Assembly (NCBI GenBank): GCA_965284645.1
Contig: OZ260106.1
Span: forward strand, 744,001-808,000
Direction: 5' to 3'
Length of the DNA stretch: 64,000 nt
Source of the DNA: JAIBAJ01 sp965284645
GTDB lineage: Bacteria > Bacteroidota > Bacteroidia > JAIBAJ01
Shown: in pieces, positions 33,054-42,535 of the stretch
How positions within the stretch are numbered: position 1 is the first letter of the stretch
Layout: the number at the start of each line of letters is the position of its first letter
Translations under genes and position numbers: made by a program
The notes under the pieces: model-generated
Told to the model about the DNA's origin: nothing
What the model saw: the letters and a program-made list of their open reading frames with translations, nothing else
The model's database searches: none

Positions 33054-35702
33054 TTAATTTCCACCTATCAACCGCCTCACCTTAGGATCCGATTCCTTGG
33101 ACCTAATTTCTTTCATCAAATCATCCACTTGAATTTGCTGTTGTTTCAAACTCTCCAGCAAGGCAGCATCACCCGGATTGCCCATTCCTTTCGCTACAAC
33201 CGAATTGATTTCATCTATCCTCGATTGGGTTTTGATGCCGATTTCACTGATAGCTTGAATTCCCGCCAAACGTATAAACCAAGCGGTTTCGTTCATCGCT
33301 ATGCCTTTCAACATTGGCATTATTTCCTTAATTACCCCTGGTTCTTGGTTTCCGGCATACCGCCCAATAAGGGTAATGATGGCGTATTTGGAATTGTTTT
33401 CCGTAATAGATTTATAGCCCTTTTGAAAAAACGGCAAATCGCTTTTATCGCCTTTGTCGGCCAAAATCAGGGCCACATCCAGCAACAAACTTCCTTTTGC
33501 TGATGGAGCCAATTTGCGAGCCATCTCCAATCCTTCGTTTTCATTAATTTCCCGAATGGCCGATAAAGCCCCACCTTCTACCAAATAACTTTGGTCATTT
33601 AAGGCAATCTCTTTCAAGGCTTCCATCGTTTCCTGTCCTTTGAAATATTCGCCCAGTTTGCCTATCGCAGCATCGCGTACCGCCGATTTAGGATCGCTTT
33701 TTGCCAATCCTAATAAAATCTTTTTAAAGTCTTCTTGGTTTTCAAACAACTTGGGTTTGGTATTCCTCAAAGCCAAAGCTCTCACAGCAAAATGCTTGTC
33801 TTTGAGTGCTTTCAAAATGGTTTCCTTAGCATCTGCCTCCTCTACTAGTCCGCTTAATTGGTTGATAGCCTCAATGCGGTCCATCAGCAAAGGACAGCGG
33901 TTATATTGCGCTATCCACTCTTGTTTCGTTTTCCTTTCTGTTTTTACACACAACAATTGCTTCTCGGCATCAATGTTTACCAAAACAGGTTTTTCCTTAA
34001 CCTTTAAGCGGAATACTTCTTTAAGGTCTCTCACCCAAACACGTTTACGCTCTTTTCCATTGGCATAGTAAATATCAATGTCCAACGGTAAGGTATAAAG
34101 GGCATTTTCCTGTATGTTTTGCTTTTGAAGCACAGTAACATCAATGGCTTGGGCCAAACTATCATAGGTCGATTGAAATTCTACCACCGGATGTCCTTTG
34201 GCTAAAAACCATTGATTAAAAAACCAGTTTAAATCTTCGCCGCATACCTTTTCCATGGCTAGGCGCAGGTTGTGGATCTCTACACTTTGGAATTTATTCT
34301 CGGTAAGGTAGGTTTTCAAACCCTCAAAGAAGGCCTCATCACCCAAATATTTCCGCAACATGTGCAATATCCGTCCACCTTTGGCATAGGAATGCATGTC
34401 GAACATGTCTTCTTTGTCGTCATAGTAAAAACGAATCAAATCCTCCTTCTTTTGGGCGCTTTCAGCCATGTATTTCTTAAGATCGAGCTGCCCATGATAA
34501 TCCGCCTCTTCTCTGCCAGCATCATGCTCCAACCACAAATATTCGCCGTAGGTAGCAAAGCTTTCATTCAAGGGCAAGTTGCTCCAGCTTTCACAAGTTA
34601 CCAAGTCGCCAAACCATTGATGAAACAATTCATGAGCCACCGTGGTCTCATTGTCTCCATCGAGCATTTCCCTTTCGGTTTGGTTAAAGAAATCTCCATG
34701 TATAACCGCTGTGGTGTTTTCCATGGCACCACTCACATAATCTCTTACAATTACCTGACTGAATTTCTCCCAAGGATAATCTACTCCCAGTCGTTTGGAA
34801 TAAAACTCCAACATGGCAGGTGTTTTCCCGAAAATCCGTTTGGTCGATGGCAAATATTCGGGCTCCATGTAATAGTTTACCTCCAATTCCCGCCATTTAT
34901 CCTTCACCACTTTCCATTTTCCTACAGCCATCATCGACAAATAGGGCGCTGCAGGCAAGGATTGCTTCCAACAATCGGTGCGGGTACCATTCGGGTTTTC
35001 GGTGCTGTAAATGAGTATTCCGTTGCTTAAAGTAACGTACGAAGTATCCACCGTAATCAGAATTTCTTGGGTCATTCGCTCGTTTGGCTTATCGATGGTC
35101 GGAAACCAGCACGACGAAGCTTCCGTTTCCCCTTGTGTCCACAACTGCTTTGGCTTATTGGGTTCTGTTCCAAATCGGTTGATAAAATATAAACCTTTAT
35201 CCGCAGTAATCGCCTCACTTCCTCCTATTTCCAGCTCTTCTGGTTTAGCCACGTATTTGATATAAACCATAATCGTTTCGTTGCGCTTATAGGTTTTATC
35301 CAGCTTAATGTGGATTTGTAGACTATCGTATTTATACTTCAAAGCTTGTCGGCCACCTGCACCCATCAAAGCTACCTCCTTTAATTCCATACCCTTGGCA
35401 TCCAAAACCAGGGAATCGCTTGCATAAAAATAGGGTTTCAACTCCAGCAAGGCCACACCGTTCATTTGAGCTTTTTCCCAATCGAAATTTACTTCAAGCC
35501 GGGTATTGATTAAATCGAATGAACGTTTTACACTGCCCCGGTATTCCGCCGGTTTGCCACTCACCACAAGTTCTTGCAAAGAATCAATGATAACTTGGGT
35601 GTCAGTAGTCTTTTGTTGTTTGGTGGTTTTGCACGATGAAAGCCCAATAAGTGCAAACAAAACCGCCGTTATTGTCGAAGTGTTTTTTGAAAAGAAACGC
35701 AT
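33054..35702 (-). CDS. M1-family aminopeptidase lipoprotein with C-terminal HEAT-like repeats
   Basis: This is an 882-residue zinc aminopeptidase. The start is set at ATG 35702, giving a lipoprotein signal with lipobox LIGLSSC, so it is membrane-anchored outside the cytoplasm. Catalytic features are the GAMEN motif (SGAMENTTAV), the zinc site HELFHQWFGD and the downstream Glu in NESFATYGEYLW. After about residue 600 the chain turns into helical repeats (LALRNTKPKLFENQEDFKKI and similar), like the C-terminal domains of leucyl aminopeptidase relatives. It removes N-terminal residues from peptides, probably for nutrient use. It is transcribed alone. Confidence 0.93.
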   Translation of the reverse strand: MRFFSKNTSTITAVLFALIGLSSCKTTKQQKTTDTQVIIDSLQELVVSGKPAEYRGSVKRSFDLINTRLEVNFDWEKAQMNGVALLELKPYFYASDSLVLDAKGMELKEVALMGAGGRQALKYKYDSLQIHIKLDKTYKRNETIMVYIKYVAKPEELEIGGSEAITADKGLYFINRFGTEPNKPKQLWTQGETEASSCWFPTIDKPNERMTQEILITVDTSYVTLSNGILIYSTENPNGTRTDCWKQSLPAAPYLSMMAVGKWKVVKDKWRELEVNYYMEPEYLPSTKRIFGKTPAMLEFYSKRLGVDYPWEKFSQVIVRDYVSGAMENTTAVIHGDFFNQTEREMLDGDNETTVAHELFHQWFGDLVTCESWSNLPLNESFATYGEYLWLEHDAGREEADYHGQLDLKKYMAESAQKKEDLIRFYYDDKEDMFDMHSYAKGGRILHMLRKYLGDEAFFEGLKTYLTENKFQSVEIHNLRLAMEKVCGEDLNWFFNQWFLAKGHPVVEFQSTYDSLAQAIDVTVLQKQNIQENALYTLPLDIDIYYANGKERKRVWVRDLKEVFRLKVKEKPVLVNIDAEKQLLCVKTERKTKQEWIAQYNRCPLLMDRIEAINQLSGLVEEADAKETILKALKDKHFAVRALALRNTKPKLFENQEDFKKILLGLAKSDPKSAVRDAAIGKLGEYFKGQETMEALKEIALNDQSYLVEGGALSAIREINENEGLEMARKLAPSAKGSLLLDVALILADKGDKSDLPFFQKGYKSITENNSKYAIITLIGRYAGNQEPGVIKEIMPMLKGIAMNETAWFIRLAGIQAISEIGIKTQSRIDEINSVVAKGMGNPGDAALLESLKQQQIQVDDLMKEIRSKESDPKVRRLIGGN

Positions 35703-35815
35703 GAATTTGGATTGGGGCAATGTTAATGAATTATTAAGGTAGTGTGATAGTGCATTTTGGGAAATAATGAACCGGAATTAAACTTCAAATGGCAGGTAGC
35801 TTAGTTGTTGTTTTT

Positions 35816-35957
35816 GGCGGGTCCCATTCGCCCAAACCAGTCTACCCCGAATAGATTTTTGTACCAGGCGAATGGTCGGGCTATCCGTTCCAAGTCCTCG
35901 TCCAGCCTCCGTTGCCCTGCGGCTGTCCTGTGGGCTTTCCTCTTCTATCCCTACCCG
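35816..35957 (+). repeat. Element B copy 5
   Basis: Forward copy. The inner stem is perfect: CCATTCGCC (35824-35832) with GGCGAATGG (35867-35875). The small hairpin is CAGCC/GGCTG, a version not found elsewhere in the window. The outer helix is CGGGT/ACCCG. It lies in the divergent gap between the M1 peptidase and mgtE. Confidence 0.85.
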
Positions 35958-36283
35958 ACGGCCTCCGCTTTGGCATGGGTAGAAAATGAAACATTCGACC
36001 TCGCACCCCGCGTTGGTGTTTAAAAGTATACGCATTTATACCATAGCTCGGCCTAAAAACAGAGGCTTTACCTCTTCAAAACCAAGTAATACTGTTTATA
36101 AATCTGTAAATGTCCAATTATGCTTCGCCATATTTTGCCTAAACAGCTTTTATATCGGCATTTACCAATCTAAATTTACAAATAGCTTTTGGACTATTTA
36201 TAAACTAAAATTGGTATAAAAAGTAATGACCGTATAATCCAACAGAAATTCCCTTCATTCGCTTTATTTTTAAAGGAAAATAC
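35958..36283. other. Intergenic stretch upstream of mgtE, no gene recognised
   Basis: AT-rich sequence. The 72-85 residue open frames here are shadows of element B and of low-complexity DNA. A magnesium riboswitch upstream of mgtE was looked for by eye; I saw no convincing M-box core. Confidence 0.35.
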
Positions 36284-36291
36284 TACCTTTG
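36284..36291 (+). promoter_or_regulatory. -7 box candidate for mgtE
   Basis: TACCTTTG matches TAnnTTTG. It lies 46 bp upstream of the mgtE start. No exact TTG lies 20 bp upstream. Confidence 0.5.
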
Positions 36292-36337
36292 CACCCGCAA
36301 AATTATTGCATGGAACCTCCGCAGCAACCGATACCTT

Positions 36338-37693
36338 ATGCCAATCGAAATTACAGCCCAACTGGTACAACAGTTGAGGTCAGCCCTTTCAAAGGCTGAT
36401 CGCGAGGCTGTATTGCTGATAATTTCCGATCTTCACGAAGCCGATCTTGCCGAAGTTTACAACGAACTTCAACCCCACGAAGGCCGATTTGTTTATTCCT
36501 GTCTCTCCGAAGAACAAAAAGCGGAACTCTTACCCGAACTGGATGAAGAGGTTCGCGAAACCCTACTTTCTTCGCTTTCCGATATCGAAATTGCCGAAAC
36601 GGTTGATCTACTCGACTCCGATGATGCTGCCGACCTCATTTCTGAACTTCCCGAAGAACGCCAAGAAGGGGTTTTGGCCGAAATGGAGGACGAAGAGCAA
36701 GCCGATGAGATTGCCGACCTGCTTACCTACGACGAAAATACAGCCGGTGGACTGATGGCCACCGAGCTTATTCGGGTGCAATTGAAATGGAATGTAGCCA
36801 CTTGTGTTAGAGAAATGCGCCGTCAAGCGGAAGAGGTTAAAGAGGTGTATGCCGTTTATGTGGTGGATGAGAATGATGTGTTAAAGGGGGTGCTTTCGCT
36901 CAAAAAACTATTGATTACCCCTGTTCGAGCTTTGGTTGAAGAAATCTACAACGAAGATATTATTTCGGTCACAGCCGATGCTTCGTCGGAAGAAGTAGCC
37001 AATATCATGGAAAAATACGACGTAGTGGTTTTGCCTGTTGTAGACCAAGAGGGAAAATTGTTGGGTCGCATCACCATCGACGATGTGGTGGATGTAATTA
37101 AGGAAGAAGCCTCCAAGGATTACCAAATGATGAGCGGTATTTCGGAGGATATTGAACAAACGGATAAAGTTTGGATTATCTCCCGGGCTCGTCTGCCCTG
37201 GTTGTTGGTAGCTATGCTGGGTGGAATAATGGCCTCCCAGGTTATTGGGCTGCACGAAGATTCTTTACAAATCCATCCCGAAATGGCCTTTTTTATGCCG
37301 TTGATTGCGGCTATGGGTGGCAATGTAGGGGTTCAATCTTCAGCTATTATTGTTCAGGGTTTGGCCAATAACACCTTAAGCCGTTCCGGTATTTTTCAGA
37401 AATTATTGAAAGAACTTAGTGTTGGCTTGCTCAATGCCCTAGCCTGTGCGCTTTTATTGTTAAGCTACAACCTTGCTTTCCACCACGGCTTGGCCCTCAG
37501 TATTACCGTTAGCATTGCCTTGGTTATCGTAATTCTTTTCGCGGCCATCTTCGGCACCTTAGTTCCTCTCACCCTCGATCGCTACAAAATCGATCCCGCC
37601 CTCGCTACCGGCCCCTTCATTACCACCAGCAACGACATTATTGGCCTTTTCATCTACTTTATGGTAGCCCGAGCCATGTATGGAGTCATTTAG
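36338..37693 (+). CDS. mgtE: Magnesium transporter MgtE
   Basis: This is a 451-residue inner-membrane magnesium channel. The order is the acidic N domain (about 1-130, rich in E/D), two CBS domains (about 135-260, ending LGRITIDDVVDVI) and five transmembrane helices (about 285-450). The pore-helix signature PLIAAMGGNVGVQSSAI is present. The cytosolic N and CBS parts close the pore when magnesium is high. The ATG at 36310 is out of frame; 36338 gives the typical start. A repeat array, not a gene, follows. Confidence 0.95.
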   Translation: MPIEITAQLVQQLRSALSKADREAVLLIISDLHEADLAEVYNELQPHEGRFVYSCLSEEQKAELLPELDEEVRETLLSSLSDIEIAETVDLLDSDDAADLISELPEERQEGVLAEMEDEEQADEIADLLTYDENTAGGLMATELIRVQLKWNVATCVREMRRQAEEVKEVYAVYVVDENDVLKGVLSLKKLLITPVRALVEEIYNEDIISVTADASSEEVANIMEKYDVVVLPVVDQEGKLLGRITIDDVVDVIKEEASKDYQMMSGISEDIEQTDKVWIISRARLPWLLVAMLGGIMASQVIGLHEDSLQIHPEMAFFMPLIAAMGGNVGVQSSAIIVQGLANNTLSRSGIFQKLLKELSVGLLNALACALLLLSYNLAFHHGLALSITVSIALVIVILFAAIFGTLVPLTLDRYKIDPALATGPFITTSNDIIGLFIYFMVARAMYGVI

Positions 37694-38800
37694 TTTTTTG
37701 TCCAAGGAGGGAATAGCGATTTGCGAATTGGGAGGAAGAAAGTTAATAATTAATGGTTATTTGTTAATAGGGATTAGCGAATGGCGAATTGGGGGAGGAA
37801 GGGGTTAATGGTTATTAGTTAATTGTTATTGGGGGAATCCATGATTTATCATTTTCGAATTATAGCGATTAGCGAATAGGGGGGAAGAAAGTTAATTGTT
37901 AATTGTTATTGGGGGAATCAGTGAAAATCATATTTGAATTATAGCGAATAGCGAATAAGAGGAAAGAAAGTTAATTGTTAATTGTTATTGGGGGAATCCA
38001 TGATATTACCTTTTCCGCCAGGAAAAAAATCAGTGAAAATCATTTTCGAAATACAGCGAATGGCGATTAGCGAATAAGAGGAAAGAAAGTTAATTGTTAA
38101 TTGTTATTGGGGGAATCCATGATATTACCTTTTCCGCCAGGAAAAAAATCAGTGAAAATCATTTTCGAAATACAGCGAATGGCGATTAGCGAAAAGCGAA
38201 TAGGGGGGGAAGAAAGTTAATAGTTAATGGTTAAATGTTAGTGGGGGAATCCATTATATTACCTTTTTCCGCAAGGAAAAAAATCAGTGAAAATCATTTT
38301 CGAAATACAGCGAATAGCGATTTGCGAATAGGGGGGGAATTCACCGTACAACTTTTTCCGCAAGGAAAAAAACCAGTGAGAATCAGTTCAATCTGTTTCA
38401 TCAGTGTACCATCCCCTCTGCGTAAATCATAATCATCATAAAATTCTGCGTTCGAATAAAAGCGAATAGCGAATGGCGATTAGGGAACAGGGGGCTTCCG
38501 CGTTCCAACTTTTTCCGCAAGGAAAAAAAACCAGTGAGAATCAGTTCAATCTGTTTCATCAGTGTACCATCCCCCTCTGCGTACATCTTAATCATCATAA
38601 AATTCAGCGTTCGAATAAAAGCGAATAGCGAATGGCGATTAGGGAACAGGGGGCTTCCGCGTTCCAACTTTTTCCGCAAGGAAAAAAAACCAGTGAGAAT
38701 CAGTTCAATCTGTTTCATCAGTGTACCATCCCCTTCCCCCAAAATCATAATGATCATAAAATTCTGCGTTCCAACAAATCTGTGTACCAAAAATTTTACC
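37694..38800 (+). repeat. Repeat array 1 (159-bp units plus heptad tracts)
   Basis: Bases 37735-38240 are heptad-phased words (GTTAATT, GTTATTG, GCGAATA, GCGATTA) broken by the block GGAATCCATGATATTACC, which recurs three times. From 38441 the array has an exact 159-bp period: the word AAATTCTGCG or its variant recurs at 38441, 38600 and 38759. Each unit carries TCAGTTCAATCTGTTTCATC, a short inverted TTCCGC/GCGGAA-like core and GCGAATA words. Because 159 is a multiple of three, a 146-residue open frame (minus, 38401-38841) runs through; I regard it as non-coding. The array lies between convergent mgtE and rplT. Confidence 0.85.
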
Positions 38801-38804
38801 AAAC

Positions 38805-38838
38805 AAAAAGCCCGAACTAGCGAACTAATTCGGGCTTT
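38805..38838 (-). terminator. Rho-independent terminator of the thrS-rplT operon
   Basis: A 14-bp stem with one mismatch or G-U pair, AAAGCCCGAACTAG (38807-38820) with CTAATTCGGGCTTT (38825-38838), loop CGAA. On the minus strand it is followed by a T-rich tail. It lies 19 bp after the rplT stop. Confidence 0.85.
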
Positions 38839-38856
38839 CAATTTTATTTGAGTTTC

Positions 38857-39201
38857 TTATTTTACTGACTCAACAATAGCTTTGAACGCTTCTGGATTGT
38901 TCATGGCTAAGTCGGCCAACACCTTGCGGTTTAGCTCGATACCTTTAGCATGTACTTTACCCATGAATTCGCTGTAACTCATTCCGAATTCGCGAACACC
39001 GGCGTTGATACGTTGAATCCAAAGTCCGCGGAAATTGCGTTTTTTGGTTTTACGGTCGCGGTAAGCGTATCCAAGACCTTTCTCTAAGGTATTCTTGGCT
39101 ACTGTCCATACATTTTTCCTTCCGCCCCAGTTACCTTTGGTTTGTTTAAGGATTTTCTTTCTTTTAGCCCTCGAGGCTACTGCGTTGACTGAACGTGGCA
39201 T
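38857..39201 (-). CDS. rplT: 50S ribosomal protein L20
   Basis: This is a 114-residue L20, an early-assembly 23S rRNA binder. The N-terminus MPRSVNAVASRAKRKKILK and the segment RDRKTKKRNFRGLWIQRINA are diagnostic. It is the last gene of the thrS-infC-rpmI-rplT operon and is followed by a terminator. In other phyla L20 represses its own operon through an RNA leader. The 108-nt rpmI-rplT gap holds GGTAAAAC/GTTTAACC pairing that could be part of such a site, but I cannot confirm it. Confidence 0.97.
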   Translation of the reverse strand: MPRSVNAVASRAKRKKILKQTKGNWGGRKNVWTVAKNTLEKGLGYAYRDRKTKKRNFRGLWIQRINAGVREFGMSYSEFMGKVHAKGIELNRKVLADLAMNNPEAFKAIVESVK

Positions 39202-39309
39202 TTCTTGATTGTTTTGTTTTGGTGACTGGCGACCCTTCGATAATCGGGATTCTTTTTGCCTGCCCCCGGGTTAAACTTGTTTTTTTTTGTTTTACCGGAT
39301 TAAAAAGGT

Positions 39310-39510
39310 TTACTTTCCAATTGCTAATAGCATTTTCACTCTTCCTTCGTCAGATGGAGATACAATAGCAAATTTGCCTAAATTGCGTTTTTGCTTCGTT
39401 TCTTTCTTGGTCAGGATGTGATTTTTGAAAGCGTGCTTCCTTTTGATTTTCCCGGTTCCAGTAAAAGAAAAGCGCTTCTTAGCACTGGAATTGGTCTTCA
39501 TTTTTGGCAT
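39310..39510 (-). CDS. rpmI: 50S ribosomal protein L35
   Basis: This is a 66-residue basic protein, MPKMKTNSSAKKRFSFTGTG onward, the standard L35 sequence. It lies 26 bp downstream of infC and 108 bp upstream of rplT, in the conserved translation operon order. Confidence 0.96.
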   Translation of the reverse strand: MPKMKTNSSAKKRFSFTGTGKIKRKHAFKNHILTKKETKQKRNLGKFAIVSPSDEGRVKMLLAIGK

Positions 39511-39536
39511 CGTAGTGTATATTTATGTTTGATAGT

Positions 39537-40145
39537 TTACTTTTTTCTTGGTGCTATCATGATTTGCATTTTTTTGCCTTCCATGAGGGGTAATTGCTCA
39601 ACCTTTCCAAAGTCTTCCAACTCGTTTGCAAACTTGAGCAACAGCACTTCCCCTTGTTCTTTATAAACAATTGACCGTCCTTTGAAAAACACATAAGCTT
39701 TCACTTTTGAGCCTTCTTCCAAGAACTTCTGCGCATGTTTCAACTTAAAATTGAAATCATGATCATCTGTCTGCGGTCCGAAACGGATCTCCTTAACAAC
39801 CACTTTGGAAGCCTTAGATTTCAGTTCCTTTTGTTTCTTTTTTTGTTCGTACAAAAACTTTCCATAATCCACCAACCTGCAAACAGGAGGTACAGCGTTT
39901 GGAGAAATCTCTACCAAGTCTACTGCCAACTCCTCAGCCATCGCTATGGCCTTTGCAATTGGATAAATACCCGGTGCAATATTCTCGCCAACTACACGCA
40001 CTTCACTTACATCATTAATTTGGCGATTAATCCGATGGTTTTCATGATCATCAGATTGCTTTCTTTTGCCAAATCGCCCAACAGGCAAAGGTCTGTTTCC
40101 GCTCGGTTGGGGTGGTCTGTTCGGAGTAAATTTAGGTTCTATAAT
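39537..40145 (-). CDS. infC: Translation initiation factor IF-3, probable AUU start
   Basis: IF-3 binds the 30S subunit and checks start-codon pairing. The N domain (HRINRQINDVSEVRVVGEN), linker and C domain (KEIRFGPQTDDHDFNFKLKH) are all present. No ATG or GTG exists between the upstream in-frame stop (40194-40196) and the conserved domain. Two starts are possible: TTG 40088 (183 residues) or ATT 40143-40145, 7 bp after the thrS stop (202 residues, beginning M-I-E-P-K). The ATT choice mirrors E. coli infC, whose AUU start lets IF-3 repress itself, and gives the basic N-terminal extension usual in this phylum. I favour ATT but TTG remains possible. Confidence 0.9.
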   Translation of the reverse strand: MIEPKFTPNRPPQPSGNRPLPVGRFGKRKQSDDHENHRINRQINDVSEVRVVGENIAPGIYPIAKAIAMAEELAVDLVEISPNAVPPVCRLVDYGKFLYEQKKKQKELKSKASKVVVKEIRFGPQTDDHDFNFKLKHAQKFLEEGSKVKAYVFFKGRSIVYKEQGEVLLLKFANELEDFGKVEQLPLMEGKKMQIMIAPRKK

Positions 40146-40152
40146 TGTAAAG

Positions 40153-42090
40153 TTATTGGTTAAACGATTTCTTAATTTCCTCGTTGAAAAAAGCTACAAA
40201 GTCGTCTTTTACGAACAAGCCTTTGTCTCCATCTCCTTGGATTCGGACCGAAACTCCGCCTGATTCTACCTCTTTTTCCCCAACAATTAACATCATTGGA
40301 ACCTTAGAGATTTCAGCGTCTCGGATCTTTTTTCCTATCTTTTCATTCCTTTCGTCAACGAGGGTGCGAATATCGTAATTATTTAAATACTGTTGAAAAC
40401 TTTTTGCAAACTCGTTGTATTTATCTGAAATGGGCAGTATTACCGCCTGTTCTGGCGTTAACCACAGTGGAAATTTGCCCGCACAATGCTCGATTAACAC
40501 GGCTACAAATCGCTCCAAAGATCCAAAAGGCGCCCGATGGATCATAACCGGACGGTGTTTTTGATTGTCGGCTCCGGTATATTCCAACTCAAAACGCTCC
40601 GGCAAATTATAATCTACCTGAATGGTTCCCAATTGCCATTTCCGGCCAATGGCATCTTTTACCATAAAGTCTAATTTGGGGCCATAAAAAGCCGCTTCTC
40701 CATATTCTACCACCGTCGGAAGACCTTTTTCCTTGGCTGTTTCCACAATCGCCGATTCTGCTTTCTCCCAATTTTCATCGGTTCCAATGTATTTCTCGCG
40801 GTTCACCTGGTCGCGCAACGACACCTGAGCCACATAATCGCTAAAACCTAACGATTTGAAAACATACAATACCAAATCAATAACCTTGGCAAACTCTTCC
40901 TTCACTTGGTCTGGACGGCAAAACAAATGGGCATCGTCTTGGGTAAAGCCACGCACCCGAGTTAAGCCATGCAACTCGCCACTTTGTTCGTACCTATATA
41001 CCGTGCCAAACTCCGCCAATCGCAAAGGCAAATCCCTATAACTGCGGGGTTTGCTTTTGTAAATTTCGCAGTGGTGCGGACAATTCATCGGTTTCAGGAA
41101 AAACTCTTCTCCTTCCTCTGGCGTGCGGATAGGTTGAAAACTATCCTTTCCATATTTTTCGTAGTGTCCCGAAGTGATGTATAAATTTTTATTGGCAATA
41201 TGAGGCGTAATAACCGGCAAATAACCCGATTGGATTTGCGCCTTTTTCAAAAACTGCTCCAAGCGATCGCGCAAGGCTGCTCCTTTGGGCAACCAAAGCG
41301 GCAATCCACTACCAACCTTTTCCGAAAAATGGAAGAGCTCCAACTCTTTCCCCAATTTCCGGTGATCGCGCTTTTTCGCCTCTTCCAACATGGTAAGGTA
41401 TTCTTTCAAATCCTTGTCTTTGGTAAAGGTGATGGCATATACACGGGTCAATTGTTTGCTTTTTTCATCGCCTCTCCAATACGCACCCGCCACATTCAAC
41501 AGCTTGGCGGCTTTTATAAAGGAGGTGTCTGGAATGTGCGGACCACGACACAAATCGGTGAAATTGCCTTGGGTATAAAAGGTAATTGTACCATCTTCCA
41601 AGTCTTTTAACAAATCGAGTTTGTAGTTATCGCCTTTTTCGGTGAAGTATGCGATGGCATCGGCTTTCGAAACCGATTTGCGTGCATACACATTTTTTTG
41701 TCGGGCCAATTCCAACATTTTCTGCTCAATTTTCTCAAAATCTTCTTGGCTCAGACTGTGGTCGGGGATTTCAATATCGTAATAAAACCCATTTTCGATG
41801 GGCGGACCAATGCCAAATTTCGTTCCAGGGTAAAACGCTTCAATTGCCTCGGCCATTAAGTGAGCCGAACTATGCCAAAGCGTGTTCATGCCTTCTTTAT
41901 CGCGGTCGGTTAGCAAACTAAGGCTGCAATCGCCAGGCAAGGGCAAATTCGCATCAACCACCTGTCCATTCACTTTGGCAGCCAATACATTGCGTGCTAA
42001 ACCTTCTGAAATATTTTTTGCCACATCGAGGGCAGAAGCTCCTTGTTCAAATTCTCTGACGGAGCCGTCGGGTAAAGTAACTTTAATCAT
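40153..42090 (-). CDS. thrS: Threonyl-tRNA synthetase
   Basis: This 645-residue class II synthetase has a TGS domain (residues 1-60), an editing domain with HSSAHLMAEAI and the second zinc/editing motif, a catalytic core with motif 1-3 segments (FLKPMNCPHHCEIYKS, YRYEQSGELHGLTRVRGF, HRAPFGSLERF) and a C-terminal anticodon-binding domain. It charges tRNA-Thr. It is the first gene of the thrS-infC-rpmI-rplT operon. No T-box or operator-like structure was identified upstream; the upstream DNA is repeat-rich. Confidence 0.97.
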   Translation of the reverse strand: MIKVTLPDGSVREFEQGASALDVAKNISEGLARNVLAAKVNGQVVDANLPLPGDCSLSLLTDRDKEGMNTLWHSSAHLMAEAIEAFYPGTKFGIGPPIENGFYYDIEIPDHSLSQEDFEKIEQKMLELARQKNVYARKSVSKADAIAYFTEKGDNYKLDLLKDLEDGTITFYTQGNFTDLCRGPHIPDTSFIKAAKLLNVAGAYWRGDEKSKQLTRVYAITFTKDKDLKEYLTMLEEAKKRDHRKLGKELELFHFSEKVGSGLPLWLPKGAALRDRLEQFLKKAQIQSGYLPVITPHIANKNLYITSGHYEKYGKDSFQPIRTPEEGEEFFLKPMNCPHHCEIYKSKPRSYRDLPLRLAEFGTVYRYEQSGELHGLTRVRGFTQDDAHLFCRPDQVKEEFAKVIDLVLYVFKSLGFSDYVAQVSLRDQVNREKYIGTDENWEKAESAIVETAKEKGLPTVVEYGEAAFYGPKLDFMVKDAIGRKWQLGTIQVDYNLPERFELEYTGADNQKHRPVMIHRAPFGSLERFVAVLIEHCAGKFPLWLTPEQAVILPISDKYNEFAKSFQQYLNNYDIRTLVDERNEKIGKKIRDAEISKVPMMLIVGEKEVESGGVSVRIQGDGDKGLFVKDDFVAFFNEEIKKSFNQ

Positions 42091-42173
42091 GTTTTTTTAC
42101 TAAGCAATCTCAAAAACTACGAGCTTTTTGACTTGCGGGCCGCAAAGTTCGCTTTTTTTCTGTTTGGTTTTTC

Positions 42174-42267
42174 TTTTAGTTTTCAGTTTCTAGTTTTCAG
42201 TTTCTAGTTTTCAGTTTCTAGTTTTCAGTTTCTAGTTTTCAGTTTCTAGTTTCTAGTTTTCAGTTCC
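42174..42267 (+). repeat. Heptad tandem array (TAGTTTT/CAGTTTC)
   Basis: About twelve 7-bp words, mostly alternating TAGTTTT and CAGTTTC, so the dominant visible period is 14 bp. One TAGTTTC breaks the alternation without changing the 7-bp phase. It lies upstream of thrS. Confidence 0.9.
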
Positions 42268-42294
42268 CTTCGAATGGACTTCCCCTCCTCACTT

Positions 42295-42364
42295 ATCCTT
42301 TCTCCCTTCTAATTTTTTTCTCCCCCAATTCTTAATTTTTAATTCCCTAATTTTTAATTATTCT
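42295..42364 (+). repeat. Heptad tract (ATTCTTA/ATTTTTA words)
   Basis: Words such as TTCTCCC, TTCTAAT, then ATTCTTA, ATTTTTA, ATTCCCT, AATTTTT keep a 7-bp phase. It abuts element B copy 6. Confidence 0.65.
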
Positions 42365-42366
42365 TA

Positions 42367-42511
42367 TGCGTGCCCCCTTCCGCCGCTATAAAGTTGTGCA
42401 AAAGTCCAAGCAGTGGTGCAAGCGGCGTTCGGGTCGGGCTATTCGCTGCAAGTCCTCAGTCGGCTCCGTGCCTACGCCGCCTTCCGGGCTTTACGCTACT
42501 ATCCCTGCCCG
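42367..42511 (+). repeat. Element B copy 6
   Basis: Inner stem CGCCGCT (42381-42387) with AGCGGCG (42421-42427), extended by CCC/GGG beyond a 3-nt internal loop. The small hairpin is CGGC/GCCG around TCCGTGCCTAC. The outer helix is the CGTGC/GCCCG version. Confidence 0.85.
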
Positions 42512-42535
42512 AAGATAGCCGTGCGTTGAAAGGGC

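Noticed and set aside
34272..35030. A 252-residue plus-strand frame opposite the M1 aminopeptidase gene
   Set aside because: It is a shadow of the conserved catalytic domain on the other strand; composition (many His, Phe, Gln) is typical of antisense frames.
36090..36337. Magnesium riboswitch (M-box) upstream of mgtE
   Set aside because: No recognisable M-box core or terminator hairpin was seen by eye between the -7 box and the start; the leader is only about 40 nt.
38401..38841. A 146-residue open frame on the minus strand with 53-residue internal repeats
   Set aside because: It is array 1 read in a frame kept open because the unit is 159 bp, a multiple of three. The same DNA recurs in arrays with other unit lengths (150, 158) where the frame breaks, so it is not a protein gene.
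37694..38856. Possible CRISPR array
   Set aside because: Units are 150-159 bp, made of smaller words, with no constant short repeat alternating with unique spacers of fixed length, and no cas genes are in the window.
39202..39309. L20-type autoregulatory leader between rpmI and rplT
   Set aside because: Some pairing is visible (GGTAAAAC with GTTTAACC), but no motif resembling the known L20-binding site could be established without a covariance search.
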